A stretch of 64,000 nucleotides of DNA from JAXDAY01 sp034679345 (GCA_034679345.1 JAXDAY010000013.1:186001-250000); one strand, 5' to 3'; shown: positions 7,801 through 16,589, numbered from the stretch's first letter. Program-made: numbers and translations. Notes: a model not told the origin generated them from the letters alone.

Positions 7801-9735
7801 CTGCCGTTTGCGTTCGTCTACTACGGGACGCCCTACACGCGGGCGACGATCTGCTCGAACGGCTGGATCGCGATGGGCGGCCAGTGGAACACCGAGTACC
7901 GGAACTGGACGATTCCCGGGGCCGGAGGCCCCCAGGCGATGATCGCCGGGTTCTGGGACGATCTGCGGCTCACGAGCGGCGGGAAAGTCCTGACCAAGTA
8001 CGACGAGGCGAATCATCGTTACATCGTGCAGTGGAGCCGGGTGCGCAACGAGGTGAGCGGGCAGCAGAACTTCGAGATCATCCTCTACGATCCGGCCTAC
8101 CACGAAAGCGAGACCGGGGACGGCTTCATCCTCATGCAGTACCACACGGTCAACAACAACGACTCCGGCGACCAATACGCCACGGTCGGGATCGAGAACT
8201 GGATGCAGGACGACGGAGTGCTCTACACCTTCTACAATCGCTACACGCTCGGGGCGACCTCGCTCTCCGCGGGAAGGGCGATCCGCTACGTGCCGAAGCT
8301 TGATCTCGCGGTCGGCACGATCCAGGGTCGCGTGGCGAACGAGTCGCTGGGAGGCGCCGGGCTGGTCGGCGCCGAGGTGGTCCTCTTGGAGACGGGGCGC
8401 ACGTTCATCAGCGGCGCCGACGGCCTCTATGGAGGCACGACCCCGGCCGGCACCTATACGGTCGTGGGCCGGATCGAAGGTTTCCAGGCCGACACGGCGC
8501 AGGCCGTCTCGATCGATCAGGGCCAGCTCGCCGAGGTGGACTTTAGCTTGGTCGACATCGCGGGACCTTCGATCACCAGCGTCACGGACAACGGGACCAC
8601 CACCAATACGGTGGGCCCCTACGTGATCCGCGCATCGATCGCCGATCCCAGCGGCGTGCAGGCGGCGCGGCTCTCCTACCGGGTGAACCAGGCGGGATGG
8701 AACGAGGTCGACATGACTTCGTTTGGTTCGCTCTACACCGCCTCCATCCCGGGACAGCCCGCGGGATCGCGCATCGACTACTACGTCTGGGCGGAGGACC
8801 TCGTTGACTTCGAGTCCGTCTCGCCGCCCGGCGCTCCCTCGGAGTACTACACGCTCTACGTCACAGAGAAGATCTACGAGTACACGGTCGAGGACCCGGA
8901 GGATCCCGATTGGCAACTCGGCGTCGCCGGGGATGGCGCCACGATGGGGACATGGGTCCGGGTCGATCCGAACGGCACCGAGTACATGGGCGTCGCCATG
9001 CAGCCTGAGAACGACCGCACTCCGATACCCGGCGTTCTCTGCTTCGTCACGGGGCAGGGTTCGGTTGGCGGCGCGGCCGGCGACTCCGACGTCGACGGGG
9101 GCTGCACCACCCTCGTGACCCCCGCCTACGATCTCGAGGAAGCCACGATGGCCTTCTTCACCTACTACCGCTGGTACGCGGAGGGGGGACTCGCCATCGA
9201 CGACGACTTCGTCGTGTCCGCCTCGAGCGATGGCGGGCAGACCTGGACCGAGATCGAGAGGGCGCCTGCGATCGATAACACATGGAGGAAGATCACCCGG
9301 GACCTCCTGGAGTTCGTCTCGCCGACGAACCAAGTGCAGGTGCGGTTCGTCGCCTGCGACCAAGGGTCCGACGGCATCGTCGAGGCGGCGATCGACGATG
9401 TCTTTCTCGAGGTCTTCCGTCCCAACGTGGCCGACGCGGCCGATTCCGATCTGCCGCTCAGGACCGGACTGGGGCAGAATCGGCCGAATCCGTTCAATCC
9501 GGTGACGCGAATCCACTTTGAACTTGCGGCCGAGGCGGATACCCGCATCGTCGTCTTCGACGCGGGCGGCCGGCTGGTCCGCACTCTCGTCGAGGGAAAC
9601 TACCCCGCCGGGCGCCATGAGGTCGTCTGGGATGGGAGGGACGACGCGGGCCGGCCCACCGGCTCGGGAGTCTTCTTCTACCGTCTCGAGGCGGGACCCC
9701 ACACGGAGAGCCGGCGGATGACGATCCTGCGGTAG
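4900..9735 (+). CDS. Giant secreted C25 (gingipain-like) peptidase-family protein
   Basis: 1611 residues. Order of parts: signal peptide (1-27); propeptide-like region to about 235; C25 peptidase-like domain (about 240-580) with the nucleophile block TCGTG (Cys471) and NLMGDSA near its end; several Ig-like domains; a NIDO-like beta domain (about 910-1135, SNGWIAMGGQWN, AGFWDDLR); a carboxypeptidase-regulatory-like domain (about 1140-1220); a jelly-roll region; and a FlgD-like C-terminal domain (from about 1530) introduced by NRPNPFNPVTRIHFEL and ending with VFFYRLEAG. Such C-terminal domains serve as secretion or surface-attachment modules in FCB bacteria. The canonical GHG histidine of gingipains is replaced: the aligned segment reads YRGIYGMSGW (Ile443), so activity by the known dyad is uncertain. 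GGGAGG precedes the ATG. Monocistronic, with a strong terminator. Confidence 0.8.
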   Translation: MRLSPAAVCTALLVSVLCSIPSVHAAPVLRAASDVGPGELPQVLVESSDEDGVDLVFELPVLAFDEIAVGSERFQSVAIPGGGLAGEVGQPALPVFTRLLAIPDDVGFEVTVESIEESEIPDIRLVPMQGEDEETFAYDAEAYSRASFDAGPTASVQAPAICRDLRVVSITFRPLRYDPVGERLLVSDRIRVRVDFAGRNPENARAPRGRPIPASFERLYRDVVLNYETPPAGAGVQPGSWLLITPNDAAVTSRLQPLVDWRRSKGQHPVMVTTAQTGTTTASIKEYIQTAFDTWDPPLEHVVLAGDASGTYSIPTWYETVSGYYGEGDDPYTKLAGADVLSDIHIGRLSFSSTTELEAIVNKILGYEANPYTAQDPDWFRRACLVGDPYDSGYSTVQASQWVKERLEQLQYAEIDSIFDYPFVSRMTTSLNKGGTIFTYRGIYGMSGWGNSNTYALTNGYKMHFGVMLTCGTGTFAGGTARSEAFLRANAGVNAPKAAIGAIGTATTGTHTKQNNCIFYGIMYGLLYKEQYELGAALTRGKYELYMNYQEATPNWVIIWSHWNNLMGDSAVDCWTGYPEQLSVTYPSTIPVGANAVTVQVEELAGDPVEGALVCLQKGTETYATGFTDAQGMIELPISAPSPGMMGLTVTKHDRHPFQTSIPVAASVVYLGYQASTIDDDDTGTSSGNGNGTANPGEAIELRVQLRNFGSQVASNVSAILTSEDPFVTITDDSETYPDISGGATAWCSDDFDVAIDPSCPHDHSIRFALEIHAGADEWRSLIALPVVSADLAAEGVTLYNVGSNGVLDRGETGELSVKIRNNGGLAATGTAASLTSPSSYITITDHSANFGTIDPGALVENTADRFTITASTEAYSGYVAKFRMIETFSGGARDTTDFTLTIGERTGADPVGPDRYGYLAFDNTDVAYPEVPVYEWIELDPSYGGDGIQVPLTDYYTYEDDSEVVDLPFAFVYYGTPYTRATICSNGWIAMGGQWNTEYRNWTIPGAGGPQAMIAGFWDDLRLTSGGKVLTKYDEANHRYIVQWSRVRNEVSGQQNFEIILYDPAYHESETGDGFILMQYHTVNNNDSGDQYATVGIENWMQDDGVLYTFYNRYTLGATSLSAGRAIRYVPKLDLAVGTIQGRVANESLGGAGLVGAEVVLLETGRTFISGADGLYGGTTPAGTYTVVGRIEGFQADTAQAVSIDQGQLAEVDFSLVDIAGPSITSVTDNGTTTNTVGPYVIRASIADPSGVQAARLSYRVNQAGWNEVDMTSFGSLYTASIPGQPAGSRIDYYVWAEDLVDFESVSPPGAPSEYYTLYVTEKIYEYTVEDPEDPDWQLGVAGDGATMGTWVRVDPNGTEYMGVAMQPENDRTPIPGVLCFVTGQGSVGGAAGDSDVDGGCTTLVTPAYDLEEATMAFFTYYRWYAEGGLAIDDDFVVSASSDGGQTWTEIERAPAIDNTWRKITRDLLEFVSPTNQVQVRFVACDQGSDGIVEAAIDDVFLEVFRPNVADAADSDLPLRTGLGQNRPNPFNPVTRIHFELAAEADTRIVVFDAGGRLVRTLVEGNYPAGRHEVVWDGRDDAGRPTGSGVFFYRLEAGPHTESRRMTILR

Positions 9736-9745
9736 GGCGAAACCG

Positions 9746-9772
9746 GGGAGTCGGAGCGATCCTCCGACTCCC
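9746..9772 (+). terminator. Terminator of the C25-like gene
   Basis: Perfect 11-bp stem GGGAGTCGGAG / CTCCGACTCCC with a 5-base loop, starting 10 bases after the stop codon. No T tract follows. Confidence 0.65.
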
Positions 9773-9793
9773 ACCGTCTCCCATCGATCCACG

Positions 9794-9822
9794 GCGACAT
9801 CGAATCCATCCGACCGTATGCT
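9794..9822 (+). promoter_or_regulatory. Candidate leaderless promoter of the ArsC-fold gene
   Basis: GCGACA at 9794-9799 and TATGCT at 9817-9822 are 17 bases apart. The ATG at 9829 begins seven bases after the -10 box and has no Shine-Dalgarno sequence, so the transcript would start at or next to the start codon. Confidence 0.35.
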
Positions 9823-9828
9823 CGGCGC

Positions 9829-10176
9829 ATGGAAGTCCAGATCTTCGGGACCATGAAGAACGCCGACACCCGGAAGGCCCTCCGATTCTTCTCCGAACGC
9901 GGCTGGAAGACGCACTTCGTCGACCTGTCCCAGCGCGGCCCATCGCGGGGCGAGATCCGCCGGTTCGTCGAGAGATTCGGGGTCGAAGCCCTCGTCGACC
10001 GCGCAGGAAAGCGCTTCCGGGATCTCGGCCTCGCCGCGGCCCCGCCGGGTGACGAGCGGTGGATCGAGCGCCTCCTCGAGGAGCCGCTGTTGCTGCGCCA
10101 GCCGCTCGTGCGGGCCCAGAATCGCCTCACCCTCGGAATCGCCATAGGAGAGTGGACGCAGTGGACCCGGACCTGA
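9829..10176 (+). CDS. ArsC/Spx-fold protein lacking the catalytic cysteine
   Basis: 115 residues, the usual size for the ArsC/Spx/YffB thioredoxin-fold family. The first strand and helix read QIFGTMKNADTRKALRFF, where YffB/ArsC proteins have a Cys in the NCDT or RCS position; here the residue is Ala, and the protein contains no cysteine at all. The later core (THFVDLSQRGPSRGEIRRF, LLEEPLLLRQPLVR, RLTLGIAIGEW) matches the family, including the cis-Pro region and the conserved Arg after LLLRQP. It therefore cannot act as a thiol arsenate reductase; an interaction or adaptor role like Spx is possible. I believe similar Cys-less members occur in Actinobacteria, from memory. Apparently leaderless. 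Confidence 0.75.
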   Translation: MEVQIFGTMKNADTRKALRFFSERGWKTHFVDLSQRGPSRGEIRRFVERFGVEALVDRAGKRFRDLGLAAAPPGDERWIERLLEEPLLLRQPLVRAQNRLTLGIAIGEWTQWTRT

Positions 10177-10306
10177 ACGGCGTCCGGGATCGAGCCGGTT
10201 CAGGCGACTCCGGCCTGCGCGATCGCGGATTCTGCTAGACTCAAGGGCTCGAGAATCGGCTCGGGTGGGTTTGGCGCGATCCCCAGGACAGGAGGCGGAA
10301 GAGTCC

Positions 10307-13033
10307 ATGCGACCGGGCGAGCTTCACCGACCCCGCATTCGCACTCCCGACCAGCGCATCCGCGTCTTCATCAGCTCCACGCTCGAGGAGCTTGCCGAAG
10401 AACGGGCGGCCGCGCGTCGAGCCATCGAGAAACTGCGCCTGACCCCCGTCATGTTCGAGCTGGGCGCCCGGCCCCATCCCCCCCGGGAGCTCTACCGAGC
10501 CTATGTCGATCAGAGTCAGATCTTTGTCGGCATCTACTGGCAGCGCTATGGCGCCGTCGTTCCGGGCATGACGGTCTCGGGACTCGAGGACGAGTATCGG
10601 CTCTCGGCGTCGCACCCGCGCCTGATCTACGTCAAGTCGCCCGCGCCCGAGCGCGAGGAGCGCCTCTCGGAGCTGCTCGAGGCGATCCGTCGAGAGAATC
10701 TCGCTTCCTACAAGCCGTTCTCCACGAACGCGGAGCTGCAGGATCTCATCGAAAACGACTTGGCTCTGCTGTTGTCGGAGCGCTTCGGGAGCGGGAGCGG
10801 AGGCGAAGGCCCCAGCGCTTCACCTGAGATCGCCTCGACCCTCCGCGGGAACGTTCCCGGCATGAGAGCGCGGCTTGTCGGCCGCGAGAGGGAACGAGCC
10901 GCGCTCAAGGATCTCCTCCTGCGGGAGGATGCGGGTCTGGTGACCCTCACCGGACCCGGCGGCGTAGGGAAAACCAGCCTCGGCCTGGAGATCGCCGGAG
11001 AGCTCGCGTCGAGCTTCGAGGACGGAGCCTTCCTCGTGTCCCTGGCCTCCGTCGAAGACGCGCGGCTCGTCGTGCCCGCGATCGCGTCGGTCCTGGATCT
11101 CCACATCTCGACGCCCGACGATCAGATGACGAAAGCAATCGAGGCTCATCTCCGGTTCAAGCAGACTCTGATCCTCCTGGACAACTTCGAGCAGGTCGTC
11201 GCCGCGGCGCCCGTGATTTCAGTACTTCTCGGCGCCTGCCCGCGCCTGAAGATCCTCGCGACCAGCCGGGTGCCTTTGCGGATTCGCGGGGAGAGAGAGC
11301 TGCACCTGGCGCCGCTAGCGGTTCCGAAGGCCGGGGAGGACCTCGATGAGGAGAGCTTGATGGGATGCGGAGCCACGAGGCTCTTCATCGAGCATATCCG
11401 AGCCGCGCGACCGGACTTCAAGCTGACCCGGGAGCGCGCGGTCCAGGTCGCGGAGATCTGCAGACGCCTGGACGGACTGCCTCTCGCCATCGAGCTTGCC
11501 GCGGCGCGCTGCAGAGTCCTTCAACCGAAAGCGGTCCTCTCGCGATTGGAGGACGCGCTGGATCTGCTGCAGGACGGCCCCCGCGATCTCCCCGAACGCC
11601 AGCAGACTCTGAGAGCCGCGATCCGCTGGAGCTACGATCTCCTCTCCCCGGAGCTGAGGACGCGCTTCGCGCGCCTCTCCGCGCTCGTCGGCGAATGGGA
11701 CCTCGAGGCGGCCCAGGCCGTGGGCGAGATCGCGGCGAAGCCGCGTCCGGATGTCCTGGCGCCGCTCGTGGCGCTCGCCGAAAGCAGCCTGATCCAAAGC
11801 GTGGACGACGATCGCGGGGAACCGCGATTCCGGATGCTCGAGACGATCCGGCTCTTCGCGCAGGAGCGTCTCATCGAAAGCGGGGAGGCCGAACATGTCC
11901 GCCGGTGCCACGCGGAGCATTTCATGCGGGTCGGCCTTGAGATCGGGAGCGCTGCCGGAGGCCTCCGCCAGCGCGAGCGGCTTCTCCGTTTGGATCGCGA
12001 TCTCGCAAATCTCCGGGCGGCCCTGCAGTGGCTCCTCGATGCCGGCGCGATCGAGGAGATGCTCCGCACGGCCACCGCCCTCTGGCGCCTCTGGGAGGTC
12101 CGGGGCCACGCGGCCGAGGGTTTCCGGTGGCTCGACTCGGGCCTCCTCCGCCAGGAAGCGGCGAACCCGGAGGTGCGGGCCGAAGCGCTGCTTCGCTGCG
12201 GCTGGCTAGCCAGAAACGTCAGCGGACTCGCCGGCGCGCGCCGGCGAATCGAGGAAAGCCTCGCGCTGTTTCGCGATCTCGACAATGAGAGGGGCGTCGC
12301 CGCGGCTCTGAACAATCTCGGAGCCATCGCGCTCGACCAGGGAGACAGGGAGGCCGCGAGACAGGCGCTCGCGGAAGCCATCGTTTTGCGGCGGCGGCTC
12401 GGGGATCCCATCGGGCTGGCCGCAAGCCTGCTCAATATGGGATCCGTCGAGCAGAGCGATGAGAACGACGACCGCGCGGCGGAACTCTACCTGGAGTGCC
12501 TCGAGGTCTCGAGGTCCAGCGGCGACCTCGATCACCAGCACCGAGCGCTCATCCATCTCGGGAATCTCCGCCAGCTGGAGCAGAGGTACGAGGAGGCAGT
12601 TCCCCTCTACGAGGAGAGCATCGGCCTCGCGAGGTCCCTCGACGATCGTAACTCCGTGGCGACGACGACGGCCAACCTCGGCTCGCTCGCGCGACACAGG
12701 AATGACCTCCCCCGAGCGAGGGAGCTCCTCGCGGAAGGGCTCTCGATATTCCGCGAGCAGGGGAATCGAATGGGTTGCCTCTTCTGCCTGGTGAACCTCG
12801 CCAGGACCCGAGGCGCACAGGGAGATGCGCTGCTGTCGGCGCGAGTCTTCGGCGCATGCGAGACCCTGCGGGAGCAGCTCGGTCTGCCGCCCTCCTATAT
12901 GCGCCACGAGGAATACCTCGCCGAGATCGCCATCCTTCGTGACCGGGCCGGCCCCGAGAGCTTCGAGCTCGCCTGGCAGGCCGGGCGGCGACTCAGCATG
13001 GAGGAGGCGATCGAGATCGTCACCGGCGGCTAG
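10307..13033 (+). CDS. DUF4062-STAND ATPase-TPR regulator
   Basis: 908 residues. An N-terminal DUF4062 domain (about 17-105: IRVFISSTLEELAEERAA, SQIFVGIYWQRYG) precedes an NB-ARC/AfsR-like STAND ATPase with Walker A GPGGVGKTS (about 214-222), Walker B LILLDNFEQV, the sensor-1 arginine in LATSRVPLRI and the GLPLAIELAA motif. A winged-helix region follows, then TPR repeats from about residue 600 to 890 (for example ALNNLGAIALDQGDREAAR, ANLGSLARHRNDLPRA). STAND proteins are ATP-driven switches that oligomerise when the repeat region senses a ligand, and the N-terminal domain is the likely effector or partner-binding part. ATG 10307 has an AGGAGG 11 bases upstream. No neighbouring effector or target gene is visible. 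A regulator or an anti-phage sensor are both possible. Confidence 0.85.
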   Translation: MRPGELHRPRIRTPDQRIRVFISSTLEELAEERAAARRAIEKLRLTPVMFELGARPHPPRELYRAYVDQSQIFVGIYWQRYGAVVPGMTVSGLEDEYRLSASHPRLIYVKSPAPEREERLSELLEAIRRENLASYKPFSTNAELQDLIENDLALLLSERFGSGSGGEGPSASPEIASTLRGNVPGMRARLVGRERERAALKDLLLREDAGLVTLTGPGGVGKTSLGLEIAGELASSFEDGAFLVSLASVEDARLVVPAIASVLDLHISTPDDQMTKAIEAHLRFKQTLILLDNFEQVVAAAPVISVLLGACPRLKILATSRVPLRIRGERELHLAPLAVPKAGEDLDEESLMGCGATRLFIEHIRAARPDFKLTRERAVQVAEICRRLDGLPLAIELAAARCRVLQPKAVLSRLEDALDLLQDGPRDLPERQQTLRAAIRWSYDLLSPELRTRFARLSALVGEWDLEAAQAVGEIAAKPRPDVLAPLVALAESSLIQSVDDDRGEPRFRMLETIRLFAQERLIESGEAEHVRRCHAEHFMRVGLEIGSAAGGLRQRERLLRLDRDLANLRAALQWLLDAGAIEEMLRTATALWRLWEVRGHAAEGFRWLDSGLLRQEAANPEVRAEALLRCGWLARNVSGLAGARRRIEESLALFRDLDNERGVAAALNNLGAIALDQGDREAARQALAEAIVLRRRLGDPIGLAASLLNMGSVEQSDENDDRAAELYLECLEVSRSSGDLDHQHRALIHLGNLRQLEQRYEEAVPLYEESIGLARSLDDRNSVATTTANLGSLARHRNDLPRARELLAEGLSIFREQGNRMGCLFCLVNLARTRGAQGDALLSARVFGACETLREQLGLPPSYMRHEEYLAEIAILRDRAGPESFELAWQAGRRLSMEEAIEIVTGG

Positions 13034-13049
13034 CCCGGGCGAGCCGGGC
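13033..13049. terminator. Short hairpin between convergent genes
   Basis: GCCCGG / CCGGGC stem with a 5-base loop, starting at the last base of the STAND gene stop and ending 10 bases before the end of the cytochrome gene. Short but well placed. Confidence 0.4.
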
Positions 13050-13058
13050 CGATGCCCG

Positions 13059-13949
13059 TCAGCGTGCCGGTGTCGCCGCCCTCTGCAGGCGCGCCTGTGC
13101 CATCGCGGCGGGGATATGGACGCGGTGGCACTTCACACAGCTCTCCATCCCAATGCCTTCGGAGAGCGAGGCGATCGCCTGCATGTCCGGTGGCGAGGCC
13201 TCGAGAGCCTTTCCGATTTCCGAGATCATCGCGCGCACTTCAGCATCGACGAAGTAGCGCCTCTCGCTGTCGTGGCATTCGAAGCAGGTCTGGGAAAAGG
13301 CGTCGAAGCGAGCGGCGAAGGTCTTGTAGCTGTTCTGCGCGTTCTCGGGCTGGCCCTGTCTCAGGTTCAGCGCGATACCGACGAGACCTGCATCGAGGTA
13401 GTGCATGAACTCGGCAAAGCCGACCGGTCGCTGGCTGAGCGGGTCCTGGAGGCGGATCGCCGCGAAGTTCCCCCACTGGTACTTCTGCTGGACCCTCGCC
13501 ATGGTCGCTTCGTGGCAGTCCGAGCAGGCCTTCCCCGCGCGCTGCAGCGACGCCATGATATCTCCTTGACTCCCGCCCTCCAGGGCCCGCCCAAGATCTT
13601 CCAGCGGCGGCATCGGGTATGCGCCGATCCACTCCGGCACCATCTCGCGCAGCGCGACGTACGCCGATCGGAACGCCTCGAAATCGGCCTTCACGTTCGC
13701 GCCATCGCCTTCCATGAGGTCCGAGACGAGGCCGCTCATCGAGCCTGCCATCTCGATCATTCGAATGTGATAGATCGGAGCGGCGGCATTCGGTGGATAG
13801 AGCGCATCCAAGGACGCGGGCAGCGCAGCCTCGAGCGCGACCGAACCGCTCGCCGCCTCCCCCGCCACTTGAGCCCGCGCCGGAAGCGCGACGACGAACA
13901 TGACCCCAGCTGTCAGGAGCATCAGTCCAATGAACAGGATCCGCTTCAT
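13059..13949 (-). CDS. Periplasmic triheme cytochrome c
   Basis: 296 residues with a Sec signal peptide (MKRILFIGLM..., cleavage near ARAQ27). Three CxxCH heme-attachment motifs are present: CSDCH 142-146, CFECH 222-226 and CVKCH 271-275. The long helical stretches before the first two motifs resemble cytochrome c-prime-like four-helix bundles, which carry their heme motif at the end of the last helix. It should be matured by the cytochrome c system in the periplasm and transfer electrons, with an unknown partner. The start is chosen at ATG 13949, which has a GAGGAGGGA site and starts the signal peptide, although the frame is open upstream. It stands alone between the STAND and trehalose genes. 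Confidence 0.85.
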   Translation of the reverse strand: MKRILFIGLMLLTAGVMFVVALPARAQVAGEAASGSVALEAALPASLDALYPPNAAAPIYHIRMIEMAGSMSGLVSDLMEGDGANVKADFEAFRSAYVALREMVPEWIGAYPMPPLEDLGRALEGGSQGDIMASLQRAGKACSDCHEATMARVQQKYQWGNFAAIRLQDPLSQRPVGFAEFMHYLDAGLVGIALNLRQGQPENAQNSYKTFAARFDAFSQTCFECHDSERRYFVDAEVRAMISEIGKALEASPPDMQAIASLSEGIGMESCVKCHRVHIPAAMAQARLQRAATPAR

Positions 13950-14157
13950 GAACCATCCCTCCTCGGTGGATGCGTCGGTGTGGATCCGCGGCGCGATTCG
14001 AAGGAGCGGCCGCAGACTCGAACACAAGAGGATAGGGAATCGAATGTCACGGCGGAATCCCTGAAGGGAACGAAGTGCCTTGGTGAGGTCGTTTGGAAGT
14101 CGTCTCAGATTGGAATCATTCGCGTTTGGATGGTCGCTTCCCCCGGCTCCCGCTCGT

Positions 14158-16347
14158 TCAGGGGGCGATCTCGCTCAAGAACCCGCGCGCCTGGGCGACG
14201 TTTCTCAGCCGCATCTGCGCGATCGTGGGAGTGGGCCCGATGTGCACCGCCAGCCCACCCTCCGGCAGCGCGACGAACATCTCCTCATCCGTCAGGTCGT
14301 CGCCCATGGCGACACAGAGAGTCCCCGCCTCGCTCTCCCGGATCCAGTCCACGACGATCGCTGCCTTGCTGACTTCGTAGGATCGAACCTCGACGATCTT
14401 GGCTCCGCCCAGGATGCGGACCGGCATGTTGCTGAGCATCTCGAGCAGGTGCAGCCGAAGCTCCTTCGCCTGGAGGCTTCCGAACTCGGGATCCGCCTGC
14501 CGATAGTGCCAGACGAGGGAAGCATCCTTCTCCTCGATGCGCGTCCCCGGGGTCCTTCGGGCGAACTCCTCGAGCAGCGGGAGGACCTTGTCCCTCCAGG
14601 GCATCCCGACTCCGGGGAGTCGACGCCACTCCGCGCGAGGCGAGGCGCGCGACCAGAGCCCGTGCTCCGCGTGAAGCGCTAGAGGCAGCGAGCCGAACCA
14701 CTCCTCGCTCTGCGCGCGCGTGCGCCCGCTTGCGATGTGGACCTCCGCACCCCGCCTTCGAGCGAGCCGCTCCAGCAGCTCCAGGAGCTCAGGATCCGGC
14801 ATTGCGCGGTCTGGATCGGCGACGAAAGGCACCAGAGTCCCATCATAGTCGATGAAGATCGCGAACCTCGGCGCGGCGCGGATACGCTCGATCCACTCCT
14901 GGACCATGGACGGGGCGCTCCCTTCGGGCAGCCAGCCCGATTCCGACCGGCGCCTCGGCACCTCGCCCAACGCCTCGATGAATGAGTTCGCCCATCGATG
15001 GACGTCTTCCCGCTCGATGCGGCTGCGCAGATTGCGCATCCGGTTCCGCTGCTCTTCCACGGGCATGGTCAGGGCCCGCCGGATGGCCTCCGCTTGCGAG
15101 TCGACGTCGTAGGGATTCACGTGAAGCGCCTCGGCGAGCTGGCTGGAAGCCCCGGCGAATTCGCTAAGCACCAAGACGCCATCCTCTTCCGCGCGCGAGG
15201 CGGCGTACTCCTTGGCGACGAGATTCATTCCGTCCCGAAGCGGCGTCACCCACATGACGTCGGCCGCGCCGTACATCGCCACCAGCTCCTCCTGGGAAAA
15301 CGCCTGCATGAGGTAGTGGATCGGAACGGATCCGAAAGTCGTGTACCTGCCGTTGATGCGCCCGACGAGACCGTCGACTCGCCGCCGAAAGCTCTTGTAA
15401 GCCCCGACCTTGAGTCGAGAGGGCGCCGCAATCTGGATCAGCCGGACGCGCCCGCGGAAGGAGGGTTCCCGCTCCAGGAGGCGCTCGAACGCGAGCAACC
15501 TCTGGGGGATCCCCTTCGTGTAGTCCAATCGATCGACGCTCAGGATGATCTTGGAGCCGGCGTGCTCCGCCCGGATTTGCAGCGACTTGCGCTGGGCAAC
15601 CGGATCCCGGCTCATTCTCGAGAACTTCGCGGAGTCGATCCCCATCGGGAAGGCGCCCAGCTGCACGCGGCGTCCGTCGACGCGGAGTTCCGAGACATCG
15701 ACTTCGAGCCCGAGCACTTGAATGACCGAGGCGGCGAAGTGGCGCAAGTAGCTCGTCGTGTGAAAGCCGATCAGATCGGCTCCCAGCATTCCCCGGAGGA
15801 CTTCCTCCCGCCAGGGGAGGAGCCGCAGGATCTCGCTCGACGGAAACGGCGTGTGCAGGAAAAAGCCGATCGTGGCCTCGGGGATCCGCTCCCGGATCAA
15901 TCGCGGCAGAAGGAGCAGGTGGAAGTCGTGGATCCAGATGAGATCGCCGGGCTGGTGACGATCCGTTACGAGCGCCGCGAATCGTTCGTTCACCCTGCGG
16001 AAGGCGTCCCAGTCCCTCGCGTGCGCTGGGATGCGATCGAGCAAGTAGTGGAAGAGAGGCCACAGTACGCCGTTGGCGAAGCCGTCATAGTATCGCCGGA
16101 TCTCGGCGTTGCTCAAGAAGAGCGGAATCGCTCGATGCTTGGAGAGCTCTCGTTCGATTCGCGATCGCGTCTCCACTCGCCGATCGTCGGTGTTGCCGGG
16201 CCAACCGACCCACCAGCCGCCCGCCTCCAGCTGGAGTCCGCGCAGGCCGGTCGCCAATCCCCCCGAGCTCGGTGTGGATACGAGCGCGCCATCCACGTCG
16301 GATATCGTGACGGGCAGTCGATTGGAGACCAGCAGCAGTCGACCCAA
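14158..16347 (-). CDS. otsAB: Fused trehalose-6-phosphate synthase / phosphatase
   Basis: 729 residues, two enzymes in one chain. Residues 1-about 465 are OtsA (GT20): the SNRLPV start, HDFHL at 140-144, RLDYTKG at 273-279 and the donor-binding block RDGMNLVAKE at 371-380. Residues about 490-729 are OtsB, a HAD phosphatase: DYDGT at 500-504, ASGRTR and MGDDLTDEEMF. The product makes trehalose from nucleotide-glucose plus glucose-6-phosphate via trehalose-6-phosphate in the cytoplasm. It starts at TTG 16347 with an AGAGGAGGGA site in front, which decides the start. It is divergent from the DUF5752-TreT pair, so this locus encodes two separate trehalose routes. Confidence 0.93.
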   Translation of the reverse strand: MGRLLLVSNRLPVTISDVDGALVSTPSSGGLATGLRGLQLEAGGWWVGWPGNTDDRRVETRSRIERELSKHRAIPLFLSNAEIRRYYDGFANGVLWPLFHYLLDRIPAHARDWDAFRRVNERFAALVTDRHQPGDLIWIHDFHLLLLPRLIRERIPEATIGFFLHTPFPSSEILRLLPWREEVLRGMLGADLIGFHTTSYLRHFAASVIQVLGLEVDVSELRVDGRRVQLGAFPMGIDSAKFSRMSRDPVAQRKSLQIRAEHAGSKIILSVDRLDYTKGIPQRLLAFERLLEREPSFRGRVRLIQIAAPSRLKVGAYKSFRRRVDGLVGRINGRYTTFGSVPIHYLMQAFSQEELVAMYGAADVMWVTPLRDGMNLVAKEYAASRAEEDGVLVLSEFAGASSQLAEALHVNPYDVDSQAEAIRRALTMPVEEQRNRMRNLRSRIEREDVHRWANSFIEALGEVPRRRSESGWLPEGSAPSMVQEWIERIRAAPRFAIFIDYDGTLVPFVADPDRAMPDPELLELLERLARRRGAEVHIASGRTRAQSEEWFGSLPLALHAEHGLWSRASPRAEWRRLPGVGMPWRDKVLPLLEEFARRTPGTRIEEKDASLVWHYRQADPEFGSLQAKELRLHLLEMLSNMPVRILGGAKIVEVRSYEVSKAAIVVDWIRESEAGTLCVAMGDDLTDEEMFVALPEGGLAVHIGPTPTIAQMRLRNVAQARGFLSEIAP

Positions 16348-16589
16348 AGTCCCTCCTCTCCGGGCGATCGCACGCAGTCCAGGCGTCCGGACGTGAATAG
16401 GGTCTCCCGATCATCATACATGGCATTCCCGGTCTTGTGCCGGCCAACTTCGCCAGACGCGCGACTTCGCCCGCCGCGCTTGCCATCGTGGGATCCGCCG
16501 CCTAATCTGAAGCTGTTCGCTCGCATGTAGCCGATGGGACGATCGCCGCCGTTGCTTCGATGTCGCCCCCTTCGCCGCCGGGAGGATCC

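Noticed and set aside
7345..10308. 987-codon open frame on the minus strand
   Set aside because: It is the antisense of the C25-like gene and the ArsC-fold gene. G+C-rich DNA keeps such frames open; the protein is Arg/Asp/Val-rich low-complexity sequence with no recognisable motifs, while the plus strand has clear domains.
10307..13033. Calling the STAND protein a confirmed anti-phage gene
   Set aside because: No other defence gene, effector nuclease or mobile element is seen near it; the architecture alone also fits transcription or signalling.
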